A stretch of DNA of 64,000 nucleotides from Zhihengliuella sp. ISTPL4 (GTDB lineage Bacteria > Actinomycetota > Actinomycetes > Actinomycetales > Microbacteriaceae), in the NCBI RefSeq assembly GCF_002848265.1, contig NZ_CP025422.1, forward strand, positions 2,138,727 through 2,202,726, read 5' to 3'. Position numbers and translations under genes: made by a program. The notes beneath the pieces are model-generated. The model did not search any database and was not told where the DNA came from. It saw only the letters and a list, made by a program, of their open reading frames with translations. Shown here in pieces: positions 1 to 9,429 of the stretch (positions within the stretch are counted from its first letter, which is position 1; the number at the start of each line of letters is the position of its first letter).

Positions 1-447
1 CTGGTCGGCCTCGTCGTGGCCGCGGCGCTCAGCGGGTGCGGCGCGACAGTCCCCGCAGACCCGGACGGCACCCTGGACCGCGTCAGCGGCGGAGAGCTGC
101 GGGTCGGCACCTCGCCAGAACCCGGCCTCGTCGAGTTCGACGGCGGCCGACCCCGCGGGCCGGTCGTCGATCTCGTCGACGGCTTCGCCACCAGCCTCGA
201 CGCCGACGTCACCTGGACGATCGCGACCGAGGAGAGCCTCGTGGGCATGCTGGAGGCGGGTGATCTCGATCTCGTCGCCGGCGGACTGACACCGGACACC
301 CCCTGGATCGACAGAGCGGGCGTGACCCGCGGCTATCCCGGCATCGAGGGCGCGGGTGATCGGGAGCTCGTCATGCTCGTCCCCCTGGGCGAGAACGCCT
401 TCCTCTCGGCCCTCGAGACCTCCCTCGACGAGGAGGTCGGCGGGTGA
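1..447 (+). CDS. Solute-binding lipoprotein, 5' end off the window
   Basis: The reading frame is open from base 1, so the true start lies upstream. The visible part begins in a hydrophobic signal segment ending in a lipobox (LSGC), so the mature protein is probably lipid-anchored outside the membrane. After it comes a stretch typical of family 3 extracellular solute-binding domains (GELRVGTSPEPG, then a DL-rich segment ending DLVAGGLTPDTP). The mature part is only about 135 residues, roughly half of a normal binding protein, so it may be a reduced or divergent member. The stop overlaps the next gene by four bases (GTGA), implying translational coupling to the cation transporter. The ligand is unknown. 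Confidence 0.7.
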   Translation: MVGLVVAAALSGCGATVPADPDGTLDRVSGGELRVGTSPEPGLVEFDGGRPRGPVVDLVDGFATSLDADVTWTIATEESLVGMLEAGDLDLVAGGLTPDTPWIDRAGVTRGYPGIEGAGDRELVMLVPLGENAFLSALETSLDEEVGG

Positions 448-1421
448 CCGAGACGAAGCAGTTCGGCCGTACCGAGCTCCCCGCGGAACAGCAGCAGGCG
501 ACCCGGAAGGCCGCGCGCTGGGAGATCTTCACGATCGTCTACACCTCGATCACGATCACCGTGATCGCGCTCGTCGTCGGCGAGTCCCAGGCGATGCGCA
601 CCGCGTGGATCGAGGACATGCTGTCACTCATCCCGCAGTTCGCCTTCCTCCTTGCGCTCCTGTTCGTGCGGCGACGCCCCACCCGGAAGCATCCGTATGG
701 CCTCCACCGCGCGATGGGCGTCGGCCACCTCGTCGCCGGTGTCGCGCTCCTCGCGGTCGGCCTGAACCTCGCCGTCGAGGCCGTCACCGGCCTCCTCCGC
801 GGGGAGCATCCGACCATCGGAACGGTGCAGCTGTTCGGCCAGACGATCTGGCTCGGCTGGCTCATGGTCGCCGTCATGGCCGTCGTGATCGTCGGACCGG
901 TGTTCTTCTACGGTCCGGCCAAGGCCAAGCTCGCCCCGGTCCTGCACAACAAGCTGCTCTACGCCGACGCCGACATGGCCAAGGCCGACTGGCAGACGAC
1001 GGTGGCCTCCATCGTCGGGGTGCTGGGCGTCGGCGCGGGTATATGGTGGCTCGACGGAGTTGCGGCGCTCTTCATCTCCCTGGGGATCATCTGGGACGGT
1101 TTCCGCAACACGAAGACGGCGATCGTCGACCTCATGGACCAGCGGGCCCGCACCTTCGACAGCGCGGAGCCGCATCCGCTGGCCCGCGATGTCGTCTCCT
1201 ACCTGCGCAGTCGCCCCTGGGTGGATCAGGCCGCCGTGCGCATGCGGGATCAGGGCCAGGTGTTCCACATCGAGGCGTTCGTGGTGCCGCATCATCGTGG
1301 TGTCCGCACGGCCGACCTGACCGCCGCGTCCGAGGGCGTCGCGGATCTGGATTGGAAGGTGCAGGACGTCGTGATCATCCCCGTCGAGGAGCTGCCCGAT
1401 GAAGCGGATCCCGGACGATGA
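444..1421 (+). CDS. Cation diffusion facilitator family transporter
   Basis: A 325-residue membrane protein with about six hydrophobic segments in the first 220 residues and a soluble C-terminal domain of about 100 residues (VVSYLRSRPWVDQAAV...), the layout of CDF divalent-metal exporters. It probably moves Zn, Co, Cd or a similar cation out of the cytoplasm by proton antiport. The metal-site helices are atypical. The helix around residue 57 reads IEDMLSLIPQ and lacks the usual second acidic residue. The helix near residue 180 reads DMAKADWQT, with Met where the usual HxxxD motif has His. Metal specificity therefore cannot be assigned. The GTG start overlaps the upstream stop and the stop overlaps the next ATG, so it sits inside a three-gene unit. 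Confidence 0.85.
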   Translation: MTETKQFGRTELPAEQQQATRKAARWEIFTIVYTSITITVIALVVGESQAMRTAWIEDMLSLIPQFAFLLALLFVRRRPTRKHPYGLHRAMGVGHLVAGVALLAVGLNLAVEAVTGLLRGEHPTIGTVQLFGQTIWLGWLMVAVMAVVIVGPVFFYGPAKAKLAPVLHNKLLYADADMAKADWQTTVASIVGVLGVGAGIWWLDGVAALFISLGIIWDGFRNTKTAIVDLMDQRARTFDSAEPHPLARDVVSYLRSRPWVDQAAVRMRDQGQVFHIEAFVVPHHRGVRTADLTAASEGVADLDWKVQDVVIIPVEELPDEADPGR

Positions 1422-2320
1422 GCGACGACGAGACCCTGTTCCCCGGCTTCACCACCACACGGATCCCGACCGACGAAGCCGACATCCTCGTGCGTCACGG
1501 TGGCTCCGGACCGCCCGTGGTGCTCCTGCACGGTCATCCCCGCACCTCGGCGACCTGGCATCGGGTGGCCCCGCTGCTCGTCCAGCGGGGCTTCACGGTG
1601 ATCTGCCCCGACCTGCGAGGTTACGGGCGCTCTCGCGGCCCTGCGCCCACCCCCGATCATTCGGCCCATTCGAAGCGCGCGGTCGCCCGCGACATCCGAA
1701 CCGTCGTCCGCCAGCTCGGTCACGAGCGCTTCCGCCTGGTCGGTCACGACCGGGGGAGCTACGTCGCGCTCCGCCTCGCACTCGACCACCCCGAGGCCGT
1801 CGAGCAGGTGGCGCTCCTGGACTGCCTGCCCCTCACGGAGCACCTGGACCGCTGTGATGCGACCTTCGCCACCCACTGGTGGCACTGGTTCTTCTTCGCT
1901 CAGCCCGACATCCCGGAGCGGGTCATCGGCGCGGACCCGGAGGCCTGGTACGCCCCCAAGGCCGACCCCACGACGATGGGCGCGGCGAACCACGCCGAGT
2001 TCCTGCGCGCGGTGCGGGAGCCCTCGGTCGTCCGCGCGATGCTGGAGGACTACCGCGCCGGCCTCACGATCGACCGCGCGCACGAAGAGGCCGACCGCGC
2101 CGCCGGGCACCGTCTCGCGATGCCCGCGCTCGTGCTCTGGTCGGAGCGCGACGACCTCGAGGAGCTGTACGGCGACCCCCTCCACATCTGGCGGGACTGG
2201 GCCGACGATGTGCGGGGACACGGCATCGACAGCGGCCACCACATGGCGGAAGAGGCGCCGGAGCCCCTCGCCGCAGCGCTGGCGGGCTTCTTCGGAGCCA
2301 CCCCTCTTCGACGGACGTAG
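1418..2320 (+). CDS. Alpha/beta hydrolase, haloacetate dehalogenase-like
   Basis: A 300-residue alpha/beta hydrolase. The oxyanion-hole strand HGHPRTSATW and the nucleophile elbow GHDRG (Asp111) are clear, and the catalytic His lies in SGHHMAEEAPE near residue 274. An Asp nucleophile in GHDRG with a DLRGYGRS segment is the pattern of haloacetate/fluoroacetate dehalogenases and related epoxide hydrolases rather than Ser esterases. Activity on fluoroacetate is inference only. It overlaps the CDF gene by four bases. Its TAG stop forms the first half of the -10 hexamer of the following glutaredoxin gene. Confidence 0.8.
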   Translation: MSDDETLFPGFTTTRIPTDEADILVRHGGSGPPVVLLHGHPRTSATWHRVAPLLVQRGFTVICPDLRGYGRSRGPAPTPDHSAHSKRAVARDIRTVVRQLGHERFRLVGHDRGSYVALRLALDHPEAVEQVALLDCLPLTEHLDRCDATFATHWWHWFFFAQPDIPERVIGADPEAWYAPKADPTTMGAANHAEFLRAVREPSVVRAMLEDYRAGLTIDRAHEEADRAAGHRLAMPALVLWSERDDLEELYGDPLHIWRDWADDVRGHGIDSGHHMAEEAPEPLAAALAGFFGATPLRRT

Positions 2321-2323
2321 GCT
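2318..2323 (+). promoter_or_regulatory. -10 hexamer TAGGCT, leaderless start of the glutaredoxin gene
   Basis: TAGGCT is followed by exactly six bases and then the ATG at 2330, so transcription would begin at or next to the start codon. There is no Shine-Dalgarno sequence. No good -35 box is visible. The hexamer overlaps the stop codon of the upstream hydrolase. Confidence 0.6.
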
Positions 2324-2329
2324 GGTGGC

Positions 2330-2593
2330 ATGACCAACCCCGCCTCCGACACCATCACGATGTTCGGCGCCGACTGGTGCCGCGACTGCATCCGCACGAA
2401 GAAGCAGCTGGACGAGCTCGGCGTCGCGTACACCTACGTCGACCTGGTCGCCGACCCCGCCGCCGCGGACATCGCGAAGGACATCTCCGGCCGCACGAAC
2501 ATCCCCGTCGTGGTCTACCCCGATGCCTCGCACCACGTCGAGCCATCGAACGCCGACGTGGAGTCGAAGCTGCGCGAGCTCTCGATCATCTGA
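2330..2593 (+). CDS. Glutaredoxin / mycoredoxin-like protein
   Basis: An 87-residue thioredoxin-fold protein with the active site WCRDC (Cys17 and Cys20) after the first strand, a TNIPVVV segment containing the conserved cis-Pro, and the usual glutaredoxin length. Actinobacterial proteins of this type (mycoredoxins) reduce mycothiol mixed disulfides in the cytoplasm. The CRDC active site differs from the more common CGYC or CPYC, so substrate and reductant are not certain. The gene starts from an apparent leaderless transcript and is separated by 67 bases from the downstream aldehyde dehydrogenase. Confidence 0.85.
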   Translation: MTNPASDTITMFGADWCRDCIRTKKQLDELGVAYTYVDLVADPAAADIAKDISGRTNIPVVVYPDASHHVEPSNADVESKLRELSII

Positions 2594-2660
2594 TCGTTCT
2601 CGCACTCGGCGGATCTCCGCGCGGACGCCTAAGCTGAAAGCCCGTTCGAAGGAGACGCCG

Positions 2661-4424
2661 ATGACTTCTGCGCCCACGACCGCGCCCGCCACCCCCGCTC
2701 TCGGCGAGGGCGAGAAGGAACGGCTCGACGCCGCCGTCGCCGAGCTGCAGACGGGGACCGCGGTGTGGACCGCGCTCACCGTGGCGCAGCGCGCGACGCT
2801 GCTCCGGCAGGTCCGCACGAGCGTCGCCGCGACCGCGGAGGACTGGGCGACGATCGCCGCCGCCTCCAAGGGCCTGGACGCGCGGCATCCGCTCCGCGGC
2901 GAGGAGTGGCTGAGCGGCCCGTACAGCGTCCTCGGGGCGCTCGACGCCTCGATCGCCACGTTGACCCGGATCGCGAACGGCGCGAATCCGCTGGACGGCA
3001 TCCGGGTCGACCGGGCCCCCGGCGGTCGTGCCCGCGTGCACGCCTTCCCTCTCAGCGGCATCGACCGGTTCCTGCTGTCCGGCTTCACCGGCGAGGTCTG
3101 GCTCGAACCGGGGACCACGCCGAACACCGCCCGCGCGAAGGCCGGTCTGGCACAGCGCACGCCGACGGTGTCCGGCGGCGTCGGACTCGTGCTCGGCGCC
3201 GGGAACGTGACCTCCATCCCCGTGCTGGACGTGCTGTACGAACTCCTCGCCCACAACCGCACCGCCCTGCTGAAGGTGAACCCCACGCAGGATGCGCTGG
3301 TCCCCGTCTACAAGCGCGCGCTCGCCCCGCTCATCGAGCCGGGACTGCTGCGGATCGTGCGCGGGGGCCCCGCCGCCGGCGCCTACCTCACCCAGCACCC
3401 CGGCATCGCCCACGTGCACATCACCGGCTCGGCGGCGACGTTCGACACCATCGTGTGGGGGCCGTCCTCCGGTGAGGGGTCAGCTGCGACGAAGCGCCGC
3501 CGTCGCGAGAACCGGCCGCTGCTGAAGAAGCCCATCACGGCGGAGCTCGGCGGGGTCTCCCCCATCATCGTCGTGCCGGGGAAGTGGACGGCCGCCGACC
3601 TCACGTACCAGGCCGAGCACATCGCGACCATGCGCCTGCAGAACAGCGGGCACAACTGCATCGCGGGGCAGGTCGTCATCCTCTCCGCCGACTGGGACCA
3701 GGCCGACGACTTCCGCGCCGCGCTGCGCCGCGCCTACGCCACCGCTCCGGAGCGGCCCATCTGGTACCCGGGCGCCCCCTCCCGCATGCAGACCGCCGCA
3801 GACGACTACCCGGACGCCCTCGTGCTCGGCGACCGGCTCCTCGTGGAGATCGACGCCGACGACGACCCGGCCGCCCTGGAGAGCACGGAGTACTTCGCCC
3901 CGGTCCTCGGCGTGGTGAGCCTGCCGGGCACGGGGCAGGAGTTCCTCGACGCGGCGGTCGCCCACGCGAACGAGAAGCTGCAGGGCACGCTCGGCGCCAA
4001 CCTGCTCATCGATCCGGCGACCGAGAAGGCGCTGGGCAGCGGGTTCGAGCGCGCACTCACCGCCCTGCACTACGGCTCGATCGCGATCAACGGCTGGACC
4101 GCCTTCGGGTTCATCACCCCGACCCTCACCTGGGGCGCCTTCCCCGGCGGCACGATCGACGATGTCGGCAGCGGCATCGGCGTCGTCCACAACGCCCTGC
4201 TCCTGGATCGGGTGGAGCGCTCCGTGCTGCGCGGCCCCTTCCGGCCATTCCCGCGCTCTCTTCCCGTCGCGAACGGTGGCGGGCGGATGACCATCCTCCC
4301 GAAGCCGCCGTGGTTCGTCTCCTCCCGCACCGGCGCCGCCGTGAGCGAGGGCCTCACCCGCCATCGCGCGGACGGCGGTACGGTCGGCCTGGTCAAGACC
4401 CTCCTCCGGGCGCTTCGCGCCTGA
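2661..4424 (+). CDS. Aldehyde dehydrogenase family protein
   Basis: The ATG at 2661 is chosen because AAGGAG lies seven bases upstream; the frame is open further upstream but without a good start. The protein has 587 residues, longer than the usual 480-500, with an N-terminal extension and an insertion of basic residues (KRRRREN) in the middle. The catalytic Cys333 lies in NSGHNCIAGQ, preceded by the cofactor segment HITGSAATFDTIVWG and by AELGGVSPIIV. It should oxidise an aldehyde with NAD(P). The long form resembles uncharacterised actinobacterial aldehyde dehydrogenases; the substrate is not predictable. It converges with the peptidase gene, with 12 bases between the stops. Confidence 0.85.
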   Translation: MTSAPTTAPATPALGEGEKERLDAAVAELQTGTAVWTALTVAQRATLLRQVRTSVAATAEDWATIAAASKGLDARHPLRGEEWLSGPYSVLGALDASIATLTRIANGANPLDGIRVDRAPGGRARVHAFPLSGIDRFLLSGFTGEVWLEPGTTPNTARAKAGLAQRTPTVSGGVGLVLGAGNVTSIPVLDVLYELLAHNRTALLKVNPTQDALVPVYKRALAPLIEPGLLRIVRGGPAAGAYLTQHPGIAHVHITGSAATFDTIVWGPSSGEGSAATKRRRRENRPLLKKPITAELGGVSPIIVVPGKWTAADLTYQAEHIATMRLQNSGHNCIAGQVVILSADWDQADDFRAALRRAYATAPERPIWYPGAPSRMQTAADDYPDALVLGDRLLVEIDADDDPAALESTEYFAPVLGVVSLPGTGQEFLDAAVAHANEKLQGTLGANLLIDPATEKALGSGFERALTALHYGSIAINGWTAFGFITPTLTWGAFPGGTIDDVGSGIGVVHNALLLDRVERSVLRGPFRPFPRSLPVANGGGRMTILPKPPWFVSSRTGAAVSEGLTRHRADGGTVGLVKTLLRALRA

Positions 4425-4436
4425 GGGAGGAACACG

Positions 4437-5408
4437 TCAGGCCTCGGGGCGGAACCGATCCGTCGCCGCGCGCAGGGCCTCGCGGATGCCGGGCTCCGCG
4501 GCGGAGTGCCCCGCGCCGTCGATGACCTGGAACTCGGCCTCCGGCCAGGCACGGTGCAGATCCCACGCGGTCATCATCGGGGTCACCACGTCGTGGCGGC
4601 CCTGCACGATGACGGTCGGGATGTGCCGGATGGCGTCGATCCCCGCGAGCAGCTGTCCCTCGGCCCACCAGCCGCGGTGCACGAAGAAGTGGTTCTCGAT
4701 GCGTGCGAAAGCGACGGCCCGGCGGGGATCCGCCATCGCCGCGATCTGCTCCGGGTCGGGGCGCAGGGTGACGGTCGCCGCCTCCCAGGCCGCCCACGCG
4801 AGGGCCGCCGGTTCGTGGACCGCCGGGTCCGGATCGAACAGCCGCCGGTGATACGCCTCGATCATCCGCGAGCGCTCCAGGACCGGGATCGGCGCGAGGA
4901 AGTCCTCCCACAGGTCGGGGAACAGCGCCGCCGCCCCGCCCTCGTAGAACCACTCGAGCTCGGCGCGACGCAGTGTGAAGATGCCGCGCAGGATCAGCTC
5001 GGAGACGACATCCGGGTGGGCCTGGGCGTAGGCGAGCGCGAGGGCGCTGCCCCAGGACCCGCCGAACACCTGCCACGTCTCGATGCCGAGATTCTTGCGC
5101 AGCAGTTCGAGGTCGGCGATGAGGTGCGCGGTGGTGATGTGCCGGAGATCGGCATCCGGCTCCGCCGCGGACGGCGTGCTCCGGCCGCATCCGCGCTGAT
5201 CGAGCAGGATGATCCGGTAGGCGTCGGGGTCGAAGAACTGCCGCTGCCACGGCGAGGTGCCGCTGCCGGGGCCACCGTGGAGGAACACGACGGGCTTGCC
5301 GTCGGGGTTGCCGCTGATCTCCCAGGCAACACGGTGCCCGTCGCCGACGAGCAGCACTCCGGTCTCGTGCGGCTCGATGGGCGGATAGAGCCCCTCGGTG
5401 TTCGTCAT
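4437..5408 (-). CDS. pip: Proline iminopeptidase
   Basis: A 323-residue alpha/beta hydrolase of the peptidase S33 type. It has the family signature HGGPGSGTSPWQ followed by DQRGCGRSTPSA, the nucleophile Ser118 in GGSWGSAL, a late acidic residue in the VQGRHDVVTP segment and the catalytic His in DGAGHSAAEPG. It releases N-terminal proline from peptides in the cytoplasm. Length and motifs match the family, so the call is firm. It is transcribed away from neighbours on both sides: its stop faces the aldehyde dehydrogenase, and its start is 70 bases from the end of the metallopeptidase gene. Confidence 0.93.
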   Translation of the reverse strand: MTNTEGLYPPIEPHETGVLLVGDGHRVAWEISGNPDGKPVVFLHGGPGSGTSPWQRQFFDPDAYRIILLDQRGCGRSTPSAAEPDADLRHITTAHLIADLELLRKNLGIETWQVFGGSWGSALALAYAQAHPDVVSELILRGIFTLRRAELEWFYEGGAAALFPDLWEDFLAPIPVLERSRMIEAYHRRLFDPDPAVHEPAALAWAAWEAATVTLRPDPEQIAAMADPRRAVAFARIENHFFVHRGWWAEGQLLAGIDAIRHIPTVIVQGRHDVVTPMMTAWDLHRAWPEAEFQVIDGAGHSAAEPGIREALRAATDRFRPEA

Positions 5409-5478
5409 GTTCGGTCCCCCAACCGGTCGTGCGGTCCTGCCGAGTCCACGTTATCTGACAACGGCGGGAGCGCCGGGT

Positions 5479-6360
5479 CTACGGGTCGAGCTGATCGGCG
5501 GGGAGGGTGAACACCTGCTCGCACGCATCGAGCCCGTTCTGGTACCCCTCCGCGAACCAGCGCTGACGCTGCTCGCTGGAGCCGTGGGTCCAGGTCTCCG
5601 GGTTCACCTGCCCGGACTGCTCCTGGATGTGATCGTCGCCGACGGTCGACGCCGCGTTCAGGGCGTCCCGGATCTGCGCCTCGGTCGGCTTCTCGAGGTA
5701 CGGATCCCCGTCGGCGTCGGTCTGCTCGGTCGCGCGGCCGAGCCAGCCGCCGGCGTAGCAGTCGGCCTGCAGCTCCATGCGCACGCCGTTGCTGCCGGGA
5801 CCCGTCCCGTTGTTCGGGTACTGCTCCATCGCCCCGAGGAGGTTCTGGATGTGGTGACCCCACTCGTGCCCGACGATGTAGAGCTGCGCGAGGTTCCCGG
5901 CCGAGGCCCCGAACTGCTGCTGCATGAGCTGGAAGAACGTGGGGTCGATGTAGACGGTCTCCTCCGGCGGGCAGTAGAACGGGCCGACCGCGTTGGAGGC
6001 GGTGCCGCACTGCGTGGAGGTCGCTCCGTCGACGACGATGAGCTGCGGAGCCTGGTACCCCTCCACGTTGTCCTCCCAGAAGGCATCGAGCGCGAGCTGC
6101 GCGCCCGCCATGCGGCAGTCGACGTTCGCGTTCGCGTCGGCGCCGCTGTCGCAGTTCTCGATGGCCGAACCGCCGGCGGGCTCGCTCCCACCCCCGGGCG
6201 CGCCGCCGACGAGTCCGCTCAGGTCGATGCCCAGCAGAGGGCCGGCGATGAGGGCGAGGAGGGCGAGCACTCCGACGCCGGAGCCGCCCGCGATCGCCGC
6301 CGTGCGTCCGCGGCGGCGCGTGGTGTTGCGGGAGAGGTCGGCGTCGGGATTGAACGTCAT
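5479..6360 (-). CDS. Neutral zinc metallopeptidase, YpfJ/KPN_02809 family
   Basis: A 293-residue protein with one N-terminal membrane segment (about residues 22-42) and an extracytoplasmic domain. The zinc motif HEWGHH (165-170) and the downstream ELQADCYAG, which supplies the third ligand region, are those of the YpfJ family. Paired cysteines (NCDSG, DCRMA, CGTAS, YCPP, DCYAG, ACEQ) suggest disulfides. The physiological substrate of the family is unknown. The ATG at 6360 was chosen because TACCCT lies exactly six bases upstream, indicating a leaderless message. It shares a 51-bp divergent spacer with mdh. Confidence 0.88.
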   Translation of the reverse strand: MTFNPDADLSRNTTRRRGRTAAIAGGSGVGVLALLALIAGPLLGIDLSGLVGGAPGGGSEPAGGSAIENCDSGADANANVDCRMAGAQLALDAFWEDNVEGYQAPQLIVVDGATSTQCGTASNAVGPFYCPPEETVYIDPTFFQLMQQQFGASAGNLAQLYIVGHEWGHHIQNLLGAMEQYPNNGTGPGSNGVRMELQADCYAGGWLGRATEQTDADGDPYLEKPTEAQIRDALNAASTVGDDHIQEQSGQVNPETWTHGSSEQRQRWFAEGYQNGLDACEQVFTLPADQLDP

Positions 6361-6366
6361 GCGTCG

Positions 6367-6372
6367 AGGGTA
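6367..6372 (-). promoter_or_regulatory. -10 hexamer TACCCT, leaderless start of the metallopeptidase gene
   Basis: On the minus strand TACCCT is followed by six bases and the ATG at 6360. No ribosome binding site precedes the start. It lies in the 51-bp gap shared with the mdh promoter. Confidence 0.55.
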
Positions 6373-6399
6373 CTCCGCGCGCCGACACCGCGACGGACG

Positions 6400-7401
<1,002 letters not shown>

Positions 7402-7454
7402 TCCGGTCGCCGCGGGACACCTCGGCAGGGCAGAATAGAGGGCGGAGGTGCGGG

Positions 7455-7931
7455 ATGAGCGACACGATGGACCCGGCGGGCACGACACCGTCTCTCGACG
7501 ATGCGCTGACGAGTCCGCTCCACCTCCCGCACGACGCAGCGAAGTGCCCGAAGTGCTTCACGGAGCTGCAGCAGAACCGCAACTTCTGGACCGCGCGTCC
7601 CGCGGGCTCTCGCCTGGTCGGCCTCGTCGTCGCCCGCGAGGGCATGCCGTCGGTCGTCGAGCAGCGCGCCGACCTCACCCGCTTCGGCGTGCCCATCGAG
7701 GGCTTCCGTCACCCGGCGCCGGACATCCTGGAGAGCTGGAACGACCGCCTCGCGCGGCTCATCTCGACGCTCCGGACCGGAGACGTGGTCGTCGTGGCGA
7801 ACATCCGGGCCCTCGGGCTCGATGCCGAGGAGGGCGCCCGCACGGTCGCCGAGCTCCGGCGACACGGGATCATCGTGAAGGTCCTCGGCCACGAGGCGCG
7901 TCATCTCGCCGACGCCGCCGGCGCCCGCTGA
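7455..7931 (+). CDS. Resolvase-like protein without the catalytic serine
   Basis: A 158-residue protein; the ATG at 7455 has GGAGG eight bases upstream. After about 30 residues with a lone KCPKCF motif, the rest follows the serine-recombinase catalytic domain: an [12 protein letters not shown] strand, a [12 protein letters not shown] helix, then [36 protein letters not shown], which parallels the GD-hVV-h-RLxR...L..RGv region of resolvases. Where resolvases have the nucleophilic Ser of the xVS motif, this has Ala-Arg-Glu-Gly. There is no DNA-binding domain after it. It is therefore unlikely to recombine DNA and may be a repurposed fold. Its function is unknown. Confidence 0.6.
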   Translation: MSDTMDPAGTTPSLDDALTSPLHLPHDAAKCPKCFTELQQNRNFWTARPAGSRLVGLVVAREGMPSVVEQRADLTRFGVPIEGFRHPAPDILESWNDRLARLISTLRTGDVVVVANIRALGLDAEEGARTVAELRRHGIIVKVLGHEARHLADAAGAR

Positions 7932-7958
7932 TCCACCGATATACAGCGTCCGGTTCTC

Positions 7959-7987
7959 TTCATCGCCGTCCGTTTCCCCGTTAGCGT
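7959..7987 (+). promoter_or_regulatory. Possible promoter of the WXG / lipoprotein cassette
   Basis: TTCATC (7959-7964), a 17-base spacer and TAGCGT (7982-7987) lie about 30 bases before the GTG at 8018. The match to TTGACA is weak, so this is only a candidate. Confidence 0.25.
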
Positions 7988-8017
7988 GGAGCCGGGGCGG
8001 GGGTCTCCGGGGGAACA

Positions 8018-8320
8018 GTGCGCAACGGTCTTCACATCGATTTCGGCGGCATGCGCGGAATGGCGCGGTCGCTCCATGACATCTCGCACGACAAAAGCGG
8101 TCTCGACGACCGATTCGACCTCACGGGAGCGCTCAGCGACCTGGTCTCATCCGGCGCGGAGATGTTCGTGTCTGCGTGGTTCGAAGCGCATGGCGTCCTC
8201 ACGCTCACCAGTCGAAGCCTGGCGAGCGGAGTGGACGACACGGCGCGAGATTTCCTCGCCACGGAGCAGGCTCACGTCGATGCCGTGACGGCCTTCATCG
8301 AGGCGCTGGGAGTCCGGTAG
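8018..8320 (+). CDS. Small WXG100-like protein, putative T7SS partner
   Basis: A 100-residue protein starting at GTG with GGGGGA upstream. It has no signal peptide or membrane segment and is predicted mostly helical, with a central SAWFEAHG turn that loosely resembles a WXG hairpin. Size and helix-turn-helix layout fit the small partner proteins that accompany type VII substrates. Its TAG stop overlaps by one base the GTG of the next gene, so the two are translationally coupled. No specific family was recognised; the T7SS role is inferred from size, neighbours and the locus a few kilobases downstream. Confidence 0.5.
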   Translation: MRNGLHIDFGGMRGMARSLHDISHDKSGLDDRFDLTGALSDLVSSGAEMFVSAWFEAHGVLTLTSRSLASGVDDTARDFLATEQAHVDAVTAFIEALGVR

Positions 8321-9429
8321 TGCCGAACTGGACGAGGTTCGACCCTGGCGCGGGCGACCTGACCGCGTGCGACAGGGCGAAGCAGTGGACGGACACGCAG
8401 GCGTCGGACCTCGCTGACGCGAGATCAGCCGTGTCCACCATCCTCCGCGACCTCGACGACATCTGGACCGGGAAGAGCGCCGATGCGTTCCGCGCCCGCG
8501 TCCTCGAGTTCCACGACCGTCTGGAGGCCTCCGAGGAGGCGATGCGGATCACCGGCAAAGGGATCCTCGCCTACGCTGATGCGGTGGCCGAGATCGCTCG
8601 CAGAGCCGCACCTCTGAAGCACCGACTCGAAGCCGCCGAGCTCATCCTCAACGGTGTCCACAGCGAGGCTCTCTTCGGCGCAGACCCCGAGGGACTCGCG
8701 CGGCGGTTCGATGCCGAGCAGCAAGCGACGATTGATGCGCAGGACGCAGCCGACGAACTCGCCCGCCTTGCCGATGAGCGTATGAAAGCGGATCGGACTC
8801 TTGCAGAGCTGCTTGCCCGAACCGCGGCGGAAGGCTGGGGAGGCCTCGACTGCACTGCGAGCCCGTCCGGCAAGAGCCCACGGGAACTCGCCAACGGGAG
8901 AGTAGGTGAACTCCTCGACAGTTTCCGGACTGGCCGTGATGGCATGCGCGGCGTCGTTCTCGGGGCGGGCGATCCCTTCGTCGACACCCTGATGCACAGC
9001 GACCACATCAACAGCGCTCGCGCCGAAGTGCTCGACGCTCTCCGACGCGGTGACCTCAGAGCCGCCGGGGAACCCCTCGACCTCGACCGGGTCATCAGCG
9101 ACAACCCGTGGGTCCTCCTGCAGGATGGCTTCAACGTCGTCACGAGCGGGATCCCCGTCTCCCCACTGCAAGGCCAGAATCTCCCCGAGTCATTCCTCGG
9201 TTCATACGCGCTTCGGGTCCTTGCTGGGGATCCGCAGCCAGACGGCGGTATCTCGGTCACATACATCATCAACAACGACACGACCATCGACTCCGCAACG
9301 CGCATCCCCGGCACAGGTGGCGCGCACCTACCCATCATCGGAACCGCCATGACGTCGGCTTACGCTGAACGCGGTGACTTCTCGCCCCAGCACCAGACGA
9401 TCGTCTGGACCGAAACGGTGTACCCATGA
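8320..9429 (+). CDS. WXG-headed protein, candidate T7SS effector
   Basis: A 369-residue protein. The GTG at 8320 is used because it overlaps the previous stop. Residues 1-100 form a helical WXG100-like domain with the turn IWTGKSADAF (W49-G51). A further helical region follows to about residue 185. The C-terminal 180 residues are different, less helical, and end in a strand-rich part with YIINNDTTIDSATRIPG and HQTIVWTETVYP. There is no signal peptide. A WXG-type head plus a unique tail is how many T7SS effectors are built. The tail family was not recognised, so toxin activity is inference. It overlaps the next lipoprotein gene by four bases (ATGA). Base composition is visibly less GC-rich than the flanking housekeeping genes, suggesting transfer. 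Confidence 0.55.
   Translation: MPNWTRFDPGAGDLTACDRAKQWTDTQASDLADARSAVSTILRDLDDIWTGKSADAFRARVLEFHDRLEASEEAMRITGKGILAYADAVAEIARRAAPLKHRLEAAELILNGVHSEALFGADPEGLARRFDAEQQATIDAQDAADELARLADERMKADRTLAELLARTAAEGWGGLDCTASPSGKSPRELANGRVGELLDSFRTGRDGMRGVVLGAGDPFVDTLMHSDHINSARAEVLDALRRGDLRAAGEPLDLDRVISDNPWVLLQDGFNVVTSGIPVSPLQGQNLPESFLGSYALRVLAGDPQPDGGISVTYIINNDTTIDSATRIPGTGGAHLPIIGTAMTSAYAERGDFSPQHQTIVWTETVYP

Noticed and set aside
7455..7931. Active serine recombinase
   Set aside because: The catalytic serine and DNA-binding domain are missing.
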